64,000 nucleotides of DNA from the NCBI RefSeq assembly GCF_900005765.1, contig NC_041691.1:744001-808000 (forward strand), in the 5' to 3' direction. The position numbers and the translations under genes are program-made. The notes under the pieces were generated by a model that worked only from the letters and a program-made list of their open reading frames with translations, searched no databases and was not told where the DNA came from. This DNA is from Plasmodium relictum. Taxonomy: Eukaryota; Apicomplexa; Aconoidasida; Haemosporida; Plasmodiidae. Shown here one piece after another: positions 11,742 to 22,900 of this stretch. How positions within the stretch are numbered: the stretch's first letter is position 1; each line of letters starts with the position of its first letter.

Positions 11742-12820
11742 TTATTCAACTTCAGTATCATCGTATGTATCTGATGCATCTTCAAAAGCTTGTTTTGATG
11801 GTTGCCAAATGTGTAATGTATTATCTTCACTAATAGAAGAAATCATCTGCAAAAAAAAAAAAAAAAAGGAAATATTTATGAAGTGTTTTAAATTAGTCAA
11901 TTATATATTTAATCTTATTTACCATTGAATAAGACATATTTAATGAAAAATCTAAAATATTTGAAGAATGTCCACCGTGAATAAATATAAGTTCTGGTGG
12001 ACCATCTTGAGAATCTTCATAAGTTTGTTCTATTCCAATTTTATTTGTATCAAAAAAATAAATATATTTATCACATGATGAAGATGATAAAATTCCCGGT
12101 TGATATTTATCCCACTTTAATTTTATAATAGTTTCTTTTTGTGAAATAATTCTATGTAATGATTTACTTGTGCATCGAATATCCCATAAGTCTATTTCTT
12201 TATTAGTACCAGCTGTTGCAAAAATATTTTTATTATGAGGATTGATATCAATTGAATTTAAAGTAAAATTTGTTGCTTTTATTGAATTAACTAGATTTTT
12301 ACTACGTATATCATATATATTTATATAACCATTTTCTGAAACTGTTAAAACATTTTTATCTTTCCAGCAACAGTCTTGTAAAGGTATGTTATTATTAAAA
12401 AATTTCATTACTGGATTAACTACTTTCTTACCAGAATTAATATCCCATATACATAAATAGGAATCATCTGCACAAGAAGAAATTAAATCATTTTCTTCAT
12501 CCCACTGTAATCCCCAGCCTTGATATAAATGTCCTTTTAAGGTAATATCAAAATTTCCTATATTTTTTTTAAGTTCATTTTCTTCATATTGATAATTACC
12601 CAAATTTAAAATATTTATATTACCATCTGATGAAAAACATGCTATTACATCTGAATTTTTAGGATTACAACTTATTTTATTTATTTCACATTCATGATAT
12701 ATTTTATTTTTTATTTTAAAATTTTTACTGGTATCATTACAAAAATTATGTCTATAATCATTTATTTTTTCATAATAAAAGCTTGAGAAAGAAAATTGTT
12801 CACTGGGCAAACTAACCTAA

Positions 12821-12879
<59 letters not shown>

Positions 12880-13353
12880 AGAGAGAGAGAAAAAAAAAAA
12901 AAAATGTATACAATATACACTCTATACATATTTATCTTATTTTGTTTTTTTTTTTTTACTTCTAAGATTAAAATATAATTATTTTTCTCAGTTGTATATG
13001 TCCCTAATATTAAATCTTGATAATAATAGTCTTCATCACTTCTATTAAAAAAAAAAAGAAAAGAAAAACAAATATGTGTATAATATAAAATATATATATA
13101 TATACTATTCTCATTTTTTTTTTTTCTTTTAATATATATGTTTTTATTCTAACTTATAAACATTTGGTAGCCACTCAATAAATAAAGATGGCCATTCACA
13201 CGTATATATCATAATAACATTGTAAAGTAAAATAGTATTATATTGCCAATATTTATAATTATCTAAATTAGAGTTCATGTAATTATGTTGCGATTCCTCA
13301 TTTTGATTATTAATATCATTAAGACTACTCAGGTTGTTACCCTGTTTTTTCAT
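11742..13353 (-). CDS. RbAp48/MSI1-type WD40 histone-binding protein (CAF-1 small subunit), 4 exons
   Basis: The family chaperones histone H3-H4 in CAF-1, deacetylase and PRC2-type complexes in the nucleus. Exons joined on the minus strand are 13154-13353, 12960-13041, 11923-12816 and 11742-11846, giving 426 residues (human RbAp48 has 425). Exon 1 carries the N-terminal H4-binding helix (YKYWQYNTILLYN, then EWPSLFIEWLPNV). Exon 2 gives DLILGTYTTE, matching the family's LILGTHTSDE. Exon 3 holds the WD repeats, with blade ends such as LCIWD, INIYDIRS and IDLWDIR. Exon 4 ends the propeller with SISEDNTLHIWQ and an acidic tail. All junctions are GT-AG and in phase (2, 0, 0). The intron before exon 3 contains a long (AT)n run. 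The gene converges on the PHD-finger gene, another chromatin factor, and is divergent from the unknown gene at 15098. I recall the P. falciparum orthologue being named the CAF-1 WD40 subunit. Confidence 0.93.
12829..12877. repeat. (AT)n tract inside an intron, followed by (GA)n
   Basis: About 24 AT units run directly into a short GA run (to about 12890) within the second intron of the RbAp48-like gene. A Plasmodium intron tolerates this easily. Confidence 0.85.
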
Positions 13354-13727
13354 TTTACTTTATTATACATGTATATATGCACAAAATATGTATCTTTATA
13401 ATATATATATATATATATAAATTTGACTTAAATTTTTTTTTTTTTATGTAATTTTTCTAAATTATTTTTATTTATTAATAAGAAAAATTTATAAAATAAT
13501 TATCATTTTAACTTTACAAACAGAAAAAAAATTATATTTTAATGAAAAAAATTTCTTCTGATGAAAATATCAAGATACAATAATTTACTATAAAAATAAT
13601 AAAGAAAACAACGTAATAAATTAAAAAGTTAGATTCAATCTTTATTTTATTATTATCTCTATTTTTATGAATTTATATTTAAAATTAATTAATTTCATAA
13701 ATGAAATATAAAAAATTATACATATAC

Positions 13728-13728
<1 letters not shown>

Positions 13729-13782
<54 letters not shown>

Positions 13783-13788
13783 ATATAA
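13729..13788. repeat. (AT)n microsatellite
   Basis: Nearly perfect AT run of about 60 bp with one phase slip near 13770, in the divergent intergenic region. Confidence 0.85.
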
Positions 13789-14126
13789 TAAATATACCTT
13801 TTAAATTGTACTAACAATATTATTAAAAAAAAAAATTAAGAAAAATATATAATATAAATTTTAAAAACTTTTAAAAATAATTTAATAAATTTAATACTTA
13901 ATTTGAAAAAAATATTAATAAAAAAAAATATTGTTACTATTTTACATAAAATATAAAGATACTTGTTTAAATTAAGAATTTTAAAAATTTAAAAGTATGA
14001 TATACAAAACTTTACAAATAAAAAAAAAAAAAAAAAATTAAAATATATAATAAATGAAAAATTGTTTTCCCAATAAATGGAAATGTATATTTTAAAATTA
14101 TAAAAAATATACAGCAGAATAAATAA

Positions 14127-14164
<38 letters not shown>

Positions 14165-14165
14165 A

Positions 14166-14204
14166 TTTTTTTTTGTTTTTTTTTGTTTTTTTTTGTTTTT
14201 TTTG
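14166..14204. repeat. 10-bp minisatellite: poly(T) interrupted by G every ten bases
   Basis: Four consecutive units of eight or nine T followed by one G; the unit is 10 bp except for the last, which is one T short. The spacing is close to one helical turn. It lies in the intergenic region upstream of the unknown gene. Confidence 0.85.
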
Positions 14205-15097
14205 CTCTTAATATATTCAAGTAATTTTGATTTCACTATTTAAAACGCTTTTCTTAAAACATAAAATATGAATACTTCTATTTTTATACAAAAAAATTAT
14301 ATATTTATTGGTTATTTCTCAAAAAAGCTTATTAAGCTTATATAAATAATTAGAATAAACAATCAAATAATTTAAAAATTAATTTTACTAATATCATAAC
14401 TTTTAGAAAAAAAACTACTAAAAATTGTTATAAAGAGAAAAGAAAAAAGAAAACTAAAAAGAAATAGAAAATTTTTTGTTTAAGCTTTCAATATAAAATA
14501 TCATTCATAAGATTAATTTCCACTAATATAAATGATATATATTTTGAAATTATTTTTAAAATGATAGTATTTCTTATTAAAAATAAATATTCAACTATTG
14601 AAAAAATACAAGGAAAAAATTATAAATAAAAAAAATATTTAAGTTAATACAATTTAAAGCCAAGTATTACTAAAAAAACAAGCTTTGTGTATGTATTAAA
14701 TATAAGTTAAAATGTAAAGAATAAACTTTATATTCAATTTTTTTTTCCCATGGAAATATTTTAGAAGAAAAATAATATTAATAATAAAAGTAGATGTATA
14801 AAATGTGTATTTTTTTTTTTTTTTTTTCATTAATGAATGTCTAGCAGCACAATATATTCTTATTTTCACACTAATTAAATGTGCAAAGAAAAAAAAAAAT
14901 AATTGATAAAATAAATATATATAATAAAAAATGATATATTTAAAGAAAAATAAAATTTTGCAAAAAAAAAAAAAAAAAAGCTTGCTAAAAGTAATTTAAT
15001 AAATAAACTTTCGTATATAATGAACAGAAGAAATACAGAGATAAAATATTTCTTATTTAAAGAATAGTAAATATTGCATATATCTTAATAGATAATA

Positions 15098-18000
15098 ATG
15101 AATGAAAATAAAAAGTTAGATATTATTCGTAGTATGCTAAACGCTTTATTAGGTAACAGTGAATTAAAAGACAATAGTGATAATGAAAAAATTAAACTTA
15201 AAAAAAAGTATATAGAAAAATCCAAAAAAGTAATTATTTTTTATAGAAAATATATGAATATTTTAGAACAACAAGAATTAGAAAAATATACAAATTTATA
15301 TGATGTTATATTAAATAATTCATTTGAATATTCAGAAAAAGATGATATAGATACATATATGTATTGTAATGTTTTTCCTATATTAAAAAAAACATTTGAT
15401 TCTTTTGTTTTATACATCTCCAAGATAATAACATATAAAAATGATGATAATAATAAAAATATTATAAAAAATTTTGATCCTATTTTATTATTTTCCCAAT
15501 ATATTATACGATTAACAGATGATGAATTTTTTTTAAGTGATGATAATATTTCTGATGTAGATATGAATGATATTTGTTTTTATAATAAAAAAATAGAGTA
15601 TGACAATAATAGCTATTCATCTTTAAGTAAAAATGTAAATATAGATAGTGTAGGAATAGATAAAGGAATTAATGATTTTTATAATACATATGATACACTA
15701 ATGCAAGAAAATAAATTAAAAGAAGAACGAGAAACACAAGAAATTTTAAAATGTATTTATCAAAAAAAAAATATATTGTCAGATGAAGATATTTCTTTGT
15801 ATGACAATTATTATGAAGAAAATATAAAATTAAAAGGAAAATTGAGCGATAAAAATAACTCTTATCATTATGGAAATTTAAAAATTTCAAATTTAAATAA
15901 TAATGATTCTAATATTTTAAAATTAAGTCTTAATTTAAAGAATTCTATTGATAACATTAACCATAGTATTAACATAAAAAATGAAACCGTTTTAGAGAAA
16001 AAACAAAATGAGGAAGGTGAAAATAATGACTTTAACAGTATTATTAAACAAATAGAACGCAAAGAAAGTTCTTATTTTGAGAAAAAAATTTTTCGACTAT
16101 TAAACAAATGGATAAAAGAAGAAGAAGGAAGAAGATTCATTATAAATCAGAAATCAAAAATTGAACCTTTATTTAATGATTTTAAAAAGAAGAATCATAC
16201 TGTTACTGATAAAGATATAATTCATCTTTTATTTTATATTGATAAAAATTTATATTTGAATTATTCTTTAGTGCATCAGTATAATTATAATAATTTTTAT
16301 TATATTTTTCATTTGCATTCATCTTTTTATTGTTCTGATACTAATAGCATCACATTTGAGGAAGTATGGGATTTTATTGTTTCAAATTTGCCATTAAATA
16401 ATTATTTGTATAAAGAAAATATTATAAAGGGTTTGGAAAAATTCGAAAAAAAAAAAGAAATAGCTAAAAATTTCAATTTTACAATTACATTTATTAAAAA
16501 TTTTTTTATATTTATTTTAATAGATATATTTATGCTTTTATCAAATTCAATAAAAATATATTTATCTCTAAATAAACTTAATATTTCTCAAAATAATTTA
16601 TTAGATGATCAAGAAAGTAAAATAAAATTAAAAAATTTTTTTATTCGTATTGATTCACTTACTCCTTTTTTTTATTCATCTTCATCTGCAATATCATCAG
16701 AAACATCTTCAAAGTATGAAAATAGGAGTTATGAAAATGATAGTGAACATTTTGCTAATTATAAAACATTAGAAAGTACTCATATCATTATTAATAATAA
16801 TAATATAAATAATAATGATAATATAAATAATAATGATAATATAAATAATAACGATTTAATTAATAATGAAAATATAATTAATAATGATAATGTAACTAAT
16901 AATGGTAATGTAACTAATAATGGTAATTTAAATAATAATGCTACAATTTGTAATAACGATAATTATGATGTTTCATATGGAAATTTAAAAATAAAAGAGA
17001 CAAATGTAGATAACATAAATAAAATAAATAATAAAAGACATAAAGAAAATATATTAATTTATTTTTTATTATTGCTATGGGGCATTAATATAAATTTCAA
17101 TACATGCTTAGATGAATTTATTATTTCAGATGAGTTATCTTCAGATATAGGAGAAGAAGAATTAAAAAAGAAAAGTAGTAAATGTAATAAAATTTTATAT
17201 GAAAAAAAAAGAGGAAATTACAAAAATGGCACATATGAATATAAATATCAAAGTGATGATACTATAACAATAAAAAGGAAATCAATTAAAAAATTTCAAA
17301 GATCACAGAGCTTATCGTTAAATTTAAATAATGAAATATTTAGTGTAAATAAACAAGAAAGGATGAATGAAATAATTAAAAATAAAAAAAAAATAGATAT
17401 GGAAGAATTAAAAAAAAAAAAGAAAGAAAAAAAAGAAAAACATTCTAAAGATTTATATGAATTAAAAGAATTCTTTTACAAAAAAAATTATAACGAAAAA
17501 GTAAAAAAAATATTACATTCTATTGTAAAAAACATAAAACCTAGAAAAAAAAATTATTATGACAAGATTATTAATAAATTAGAAAATAAAAAAGAAAATA
17601 TATTTTTAAATATATTTGAAGAACATAATATTGCTAATAACAATAAAAATAGTAGAAATAAATTAAAAAATTATGACATAAAGGATAAAAATAATATAAA
17701 ATATCATAGCAGTGATAGTAATAACAATTTTAACAGTGATAATAATGCTAATTTAAATATAAATGATAATAATAAAAATGTAAATAACAAATGTAAATTA
17801 ATAGATACTTTAGATATATTAAATGAAAAAGAAATTATGCTTTATATAAACAATTTTATAAAAACATATATAAGAAAAAAAAAGAAAAAAAATTCATATA
17901 TGAAAAATGAAAAAAAAAGAACAGACAAAAGAAAATTTAATTTAACTTTTAAAAAATCAAAAAATCTTAATTTACTTAGTTGCATCTTAATACTATGCAA

Positions 18001-18118
18001 CTTCAAATTATATAAAAAGAAATTTCTTGATAAATTTAAAACACAGCATATATATTTATTATTATTCTTTGTCTATTATATAAATATAAAAATAGACTCA
18101 TTATTTAATGATATATAA
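15098..18118 (+). CDS. Conserved-type Plasmodium protein of unknown function, 1006 aa
   Basis: I do not recognise this protein. It is one uninterrupted frame from an ATG with an A-rich leader (ataataATGAAT) to TAA. The N-terminal 140 residues and residues about 320-500 look globular, with mixed hydrophobic and charged residues and aromatics. Between and after them lie Asn/Lys/Asp-rich linkers. A hydrophobic stretch near residues 465-490 (NFFIFILIDIFMLLSN) and another near 650 (LIYFLLLLWG) could be membrane segments or buried helices. Residues about 565-625 are an Asn-rich degenerate repeat (units like INNND, VTNNG; 16790-16950). The C-terminal 150 residues are strongly basic. It converges on HID1. 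No catalytic or metal-binding motif is visible, so no function is proposed. Confidence 0.8.
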   Translation: MNENKKLDIIRSMLNALLGNSELKDNSDNEKIKLKKKYIEKSKKVIIFYRKYMNILEQQELEKYTNLYDVILNNSFEYSEKDDIDTYMYCNVFPILKKTFDSFVLYISKIITYKNDDNNKNIIKNFDPILLFSQYIIRLTDDEFFLSDDNISDVDMNDICFYNKKIEYDNNSYSSLSKNVNIDSVGIDKGINDFYNTYDTLMQENKLKEERETQEILKCIYQKKNILSDEDISLYDNYYEENIKLKGKLSDKNNSYHYGNLKISNLNNNDSNILKLSLNLKNSIDNINHSINIKNETVLEKKQNEEGENNDFNSIIKQIERKESSYFEKKIFRLLNKWIKEEEGRRFIINQKSKIEPLFNDFKKKNHTVTDKDIIHLLFYIDKNLYLNYSLVHQYNYNNFYYIFHLHSSFYCSDTNSITFEEVWDFIVSNLPLNNYLYKENIIKGLEKFEKKKEIAKNFNFTITFIKNFFIFILIDIFMLLSNSIKIYLSLNKLNISQNNLLDDQESKIKLKNFFIRIDSLTPFFYSSSSAISSETSSKYENRSYENDSEHFANYKTLESTHIIINNNNINNNDNINNNDNINNNDLINNENIINNDNVTNNGNVTNNGNLNNNATICNNDNYDVSYGNLKIKETNVDNINKINNKRHKENILIYFLLLLWGININFNTCLDEFIISDELSSDIGEEELKKKSSKCNKILYEKKRGNYKNGTYEYKYQSDDTITIKRKSIKKFQRSQSLSLNLNNEIFSVNKQERMNEIIKNKKKIDMEELKKKKKEKKEKHSKDLYELKEFFYKKNYNEKVKKILHSIVKNIKPRKKNYYDKIINKLENKKENIFLNIFEEHNIANNNKNSRNKLKNYDIKDKNNIKYHSSDSNNNFNSDNNANLNINDNNKNVNNKCKLIDTLDILNEKEIMLYINNFIKTYIRKKKKKNSYMKNEKKRTDKRKFNLTFKKSKNLNLLSCILILCNFKLYKKKFLDKFKTQHIYLLLFFVYYINIKIDSLFNDI

Positions 18119-18631
18119 TATTTTTTTAAAAATAAATAAAATAATAAATCATATATATATTAGTTAAAAATTATTTGAATAATTGTTTTCATTTTAAATT
18201 GTTATCACAATTTAAAAAAAAAAATAAAATAAATCGATAAATTAAAAACAAATGTATTCTAAAAAGATTAAAAAAAAAGGAAATACAAAAAAAAAAAAAA
18301 AATAGAAATCGGTACACAAAAAAAAAATATTATTTATATTTTTTTATATAAAATACTATTTTTTTTTTTTTTTTTGTTTTTTCTCAATTTAGTAAAAAAA
18401 ATTTTACTTTGTTTAATAATATAAAATTTTCTTTTTTGTGAAAACAAACATTCATTATTTTACTTTTTTTTTTTTTTTTTAAACATAAAAATATCATATA
18501 TATATATGACAACATAAAGAATTAAAAATACACAGTAAAATATAAAGAAACAATAAAACTAGGAAAGATTAAATGTGTAAATTAATACATTTTTTTAATT
18601 TATACCATTAATTAATTATTTTTTCAAATAA
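18119..18631. other. Convergent intergenic region, low complexity
   Basis: 3' flanks of the unknown gene (+) and HID1 (-). Homopolymer runs only; no additional feature seen. Confidence 0.55.
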
Positions 18632-21600
18632 TTAAAAAATAAATTTGATACCATTAGTTATAAAAAGATTTTGTTTGTATGTATGAAAAAACATAAGAAA
18701 GTATAAATAATTAGTAAACCATTTTGATAAAAGAATATTTTTTTCATATTTTCTTATTATAAACGGAATCTTTTTATTTTCTATTGTTGCACAATGGCTT
18801 TTAATTAAATTTACTACTTCAGTGTATTCTAATATTTCTTTTTCATCACATTCTTCTTCAACCTAAATAAAAGAATAAAAAAGTAAATTTTGTAAAAAAA
18901 AAAAAAAAAAAGGTTGAATATATTATTAAATGTAATTATTAAAAAAAAAAAAATAAGACTTATTTTCCTTTTTTTTTTTATTTCATTACCAAACTTGCTA
19001 AATCATAAATTATACTGTTAATAAAGTGTAAAGGTAATTTATTTCTCCAATTAATTAACCAACTTTTTGTAGGTATCCAGTAATCTAAATTGAAATAGAA
19101 AAAAAAAAGAAAAAAAAAGTAGAATAAAGAATACAAAAAAAAAAAAAAAATAAAATAAATAAAAATATATTTTTAACAAAATTTTGATGTATTTTTAATA
19201 AAAAAACAAAATAAAAAAAAAGTAAAAATAAATAAAAACCTTTTAATTTGGGGGAATCACATATATAATTATTTTTTAAGATATCATGTAAATTATGAAT
19301 AGAAAAGAAAACATCTTTATTCTTTATAATCATATAAATTAAATTATAATTGTCATTTAAATTATATGACAAAATATTATTTATAAAATCTAATAAGAGA
19401 AATAGCGAATAAAAATGGTGCTGAGAAGATAATATCCACTCCTTTTTTAAAATTTTCTTTAAAATATTAATTATGCATTCACACGAGTATGTATTCATTG
19501 ACTTAATATAAACACTTATATTAGTTAAAATAGTAATAGACATATCTATTATTCGTTCAAACTTTAAAAAATAAATATTATCATTAATTAATGTATATAA
19601 GACAAATACTAAAAAATCTACATAATTATCAAATTGATCTATATTTTTTAAAAAATGTAATTTAATTTTTTTATCATACATTTGATTTAATTTCTTACAA
19701 ATAGTTGATTTAGACGATATTTTTAATATAATGAACAAGCAAATATAAATTATACCATCAATTTTTCGAATATTAAATTCATTGCATTTATTAGAATGAT
19801 TAAAATTTTCATTATTATAAATAAATTTTTCTTCATTTACGTTTTTATTATCAATAGTAATTATTTCATTCTTTTTAACATTTGCATGTGCTTGTATTTC
19901 CTTTTTTCTTTGATTATTAAAGCACAACAATATATACAGTATGTAAAATAAAAAAATATTACTATTATTTTTTTTCATATATTTAATGAAAAGCTTATTA
20001 TTATTCATAATATTCCATATTAAACATAAGTAATTACCTATGAATAGTAAATTTTCATTATAGTTTTCAATATATAACTTATAACTCACTAGTATGTTTA
20101 ATGATCCTTTATAAATATATTCTACATTACTTAATTCTAATTTGCGTAGCATTTCCAAATATACATTGTTAGTATAAAATTTTTCTACTTTATTTTTTTT
20201 TTTTAAATAAATATAACAATTATTTTTTTTCTTTTCGTTCTTTATATATTTTTCCTTTTTCTCTAATTCATTTTCTAAATTATTAAACTCTTTCTTATTT
20301 TCATTTAAATCTAAATTGATATTTTCATTATTTTCATTTTCTATATTTTTACTACTAGAAGATGACTCATCAGATGTATCATTATATATAATAGTTTCAA
20401 AAGAGGATGAACTTTTAATGCTTTCTTCGCTATTTCTTTTTGATTGAGTTATCTTTTCTTTTTCTTTTTCTTTTTCTTTACATAAAATATTTCCAGTCAT
20501 CTTATGATTTTTATTTTCATTTACTTGAGTATTTTTAATATTTAAGAACATTTTTTTATCATTTAATAATTTATGTAAATCTTTTTGATGTTCTTTTTTT
20601 TTCCCATTTTCTTTGTTATTCTTCTTATTATTATTTGCTTTTTTCATATAAAAAATTCTTCTTGATTTATAAAAGAATTTTGCTGCACTATTCATATAAT
20701 GAACTTTTTTTTTATCTTCTAAAGTGAACGGACTAAAATCAATTAATATATTCAGAATTATAATGCATAAATTATAAAATTCTAAATATATATCATTATA
20801 AAAAAAAAAATTGAAGTAGTTAAATTCGTTTTCAAATATAGTATTTAACAATGACAAAAAAAAATTAGATGTAAAATAAACTTCTCCACTAGTAAATAAA
20901 AATAAATATAAATTTTTTTCTTTTAAAAAACTATTATCATCATAATACATATAAGAACTTAGTAATATTAGTAAGCATTTTAAAATTTCTATTCTATTTT
21001 TAATTAATTCTAAATCTATATCATTATATAAAGTTACCCTATTCATTTTTTTTTGAGAACTATTTGTGTCAACTGAAATAGAACAATTTACATAATTAGA
21101 ATCATTCACAAATACATATTTTTTTATTTTTTCATTAGATGAATCTAATATATTTTTGCTATTATTTAATTCATATTTTTCTTTATTATTATTTAGCATT
21201 TTAGAGTTAAAATCATTATTGCACCATTTATCTACATTTAATGAGTTTTTTCTTTTTTCATCTTTAATATAATTTATATCATTTAAAATTATTTGATCAT
21301 TTTTATTACTTAAATTTGTAAATTTATTATCATTATATTCTGTATTCTCATGAATTAAAAATTTATTAAACCAAAGTTTATATATATCAATAGTATTTTT
21401 TACTAAAACCTTTCCTGATTTTTTATTACTTTTTTTTATACATACATTTTCAGTGAATAAAAGAATTAATAAAAAATTAAAAATATGAAGAATTAGTATA
21501 TTATTACAATTATAACTATGTTCATTCAAATTTTCAAAATAATTTTTCTTCCACATCAAATTAAAAATCTCTTTTTTATTATAATTATACTGAATAACAG

Positions 21601-22083
21601 GAAATAAGCAAAGAAAAATTTTTATGCATATTTTACATTCATGTAAATAATTATTATTTGCATCTATTAAAAAAAAAAAAAAAAAATTATAAAATAAAAG
21701 AAAAGCTAAGATTATACATTTATGCAATTGAAATATTTTTACATGATATATACATAAAATATTGCTAACATAATTTTCAGATAAATATTAAGGTGAAATA
21801 ATTATATAAATAATAGGCAAGAGAAAAAAAATGAGAAAAATTCAAGTAACATATATCTATAATTACCTTGAAGAACTTTACTTAAAGTATTCATTAAAAA
21901 TTTAAATAAGAAAGTTATGTTGTTTGAATTGTCTACAACTTTTTTAATTAAATAAAAATCATCACCACTTCTAAAATTTTCATCTAAATTTAGTAATTCT
22001 GCATATAATTCATTTTCTTTTAAACTATTTTCGCTAATGTTTTGTAAAAAGAATTGAATATTTTTGCTATTACTATTCCCCAT
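18632..22083 (-). CDS. HID1: HID1 family trafficking protein, 4 exons
   Basis: HID1 proteins are peripheral Golgi/trans-Golgi proteins needed for sorting into regulated secretory granules. Minus-strand exons 21867-22083, 19240-21663, 18990-19084 and 18632-18862 give 988 residues with phases 1, 1, 0. The N-terminus MGNSNSK has Gly2 and Ser6, as expected for N-myristoylation, a known feature of HID-1. Landmarks remembered from human HID1 recur in order: NRIEILKCLLILL (human NRMELLKLLLT), FFLSLLNTIFENE, LTNISVYIKSMNTYS (human VNVSPYLKSLSMVT), FLLLDFINNILSYNLN then NLIYMIIKNKDVF (human NLVYAIIRKRSIF), and after splicing WIPTKSWLINWRNKLPL (human PTPEWVLSWKSKLPL). A Lys/Glu/Asn-rich insert occupies roughly residues 390-550. 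The apparent hydrophobic N-terminus of the long second exon is read-through of the T-rich intron, not a signal peptide. The gene is divergent with NOP10. Confidence 0.92.
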
Positions 22084-22618
22084 TACCTAATTTTTTTATT
22101 ATTAATACAAAAAATAAAATAATAATAATAATAAAAATATGCAAAAAAAAAAAAAAAAAAATGTAAAACTATTTTAACAATACTAAAAAAGGATAAAAAT
22201 ATATTATGAACTTAAGAATATTAAATAAACATTTTAATTAAAAATACAAAAGTATTTAATATAATTTAATATTAAAAAATTAAAAATAATGATTTCATTA
22301 ATAGATATATAGGCAATTTTTTTAATTCTTTTTGAAAAATTTATAAGTTTTTATTTTTCTCATGTACGTTTCTTGTGATCACTTCATGTTTAAGTATAAA
22401 AATAAAAAAAAATAAAAAAAAAAAAAAAAATTATATATATATATTACATATTTATAGTATTTTTTTTTTAAGAAAAAGAATTAACAAAATTTATCTTTTG
22501 TGAATATAATTTATTGAAAAATTTATTATTTTAAAAGGAAACATATACAAAGATAATACTATTTGAATATTTTTAAGCATTTATAATTTAATATTTATAT
22601 ATAAGAATTATCAAAAAA
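22084..22618. promoter_or_regulatory. Divergent promoter between HID1 and NOP10
   Basis: This 535-bp region carries the upstream sequence of both genes. The only less AT-biased patch, near 22360-22395 (ctcatgtacg...gtgatcac), might hold regulatory sites; none is assigned. Confidence 0.45.
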
Positions 22619-22755
22619 ATGTATTTGTTAAGATTTTATTTAGACGAAAATGGAAAAAGAGTTTATACTATTAAGGTAAAGAGATAAAATTACAAATTAA
22701 ATATCATATTCATATTATTATATGTACAAATATGAAAAATAAATATATGTATTAA

Positions 22756-22786
<31 letters not shown>

Positions 22787-22900
22787 AAGCCTGTTGTTGA
22801 TGGTAAAATAACTTTCTCAGCTCATCCATGCCGATTTTCACCAGATGATAAATTTTCTTCTCAAAGAATTACGATTAAGAAAAGATATAACTTACTATAA
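22619..22900 (+). CDS. NOP10: H/ACA snoRNP subunit 3, NOP10; 55 aa in two exons
   Basis: NOP10 is a core protein of H/ACA ribonucleoprotein particles, which guide pseudouridylation of rRNA and snRNA in the nucleolus; it bridges the pseudouridine synthase and L7Ae/NHP2. Exon 1 (22619-22675) encodes [19 protein letters not shown], and exon 2 (22790-22900) starts [20 protein letters not shown] and ends KKRYNLL. Compare human MFLQYYLNEQGDRVYTLKK and SAHPARFSPDDKYS. The GTAAAG donor and TTTTAAAAG acceptor are in phase 0. At 55 residues it is slightly shorter than human NOP10 (64) and lacks its C-terminal tail. The zinc-binding Cys residues of archaeal homologues are absent, as in other eukaryotes. 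A single-frame ORF scan misses the gene because each exon is tiny. Confidence 0.96.

Larger units (their letters stand above)
13354..15097. promoter_or_regulatory. Divergent promoter region, 1.74 kb
   Basis: This separates the starts of the RbAp48-like gene (-) and the unknown gene (+), so it must hold both promoters and 5' UTRs. It is very AT-rich, with an (AT)n tract near 13729-13788 and a 10-bp G-spaced poly(T) repeat at 14166-14204. No exon or specific binding site was recognised. Confidence 0.5.

Noticed and set aside
13354-15097. Possible centromere because of the AT-rich 1.7-kb gap
   Set aside because: Plasmodium centromeres are about 2 kb or more of even more extreme AT content with repeat structure; this gap is a divergent promoter with ordinary composition.
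21664-21727. Hydrophobic N-terminus MHKCIILAFLLFYNF as a signal peptide for the HID1 protein
   Set aside because: It is translation of a T-rich intron end; the acceptor at 21664-21665 joins the MGNSNSK exon in phase and restores similarity to HID1.
18632-22083. Dymeclin as the identity of the HID1 gene
   Set aside because: Some segments resemble dymeclin, a relative, but the FNNI..NLVYAIIRKR and EWVLSWKSKLPL blocks are specific to HID1.
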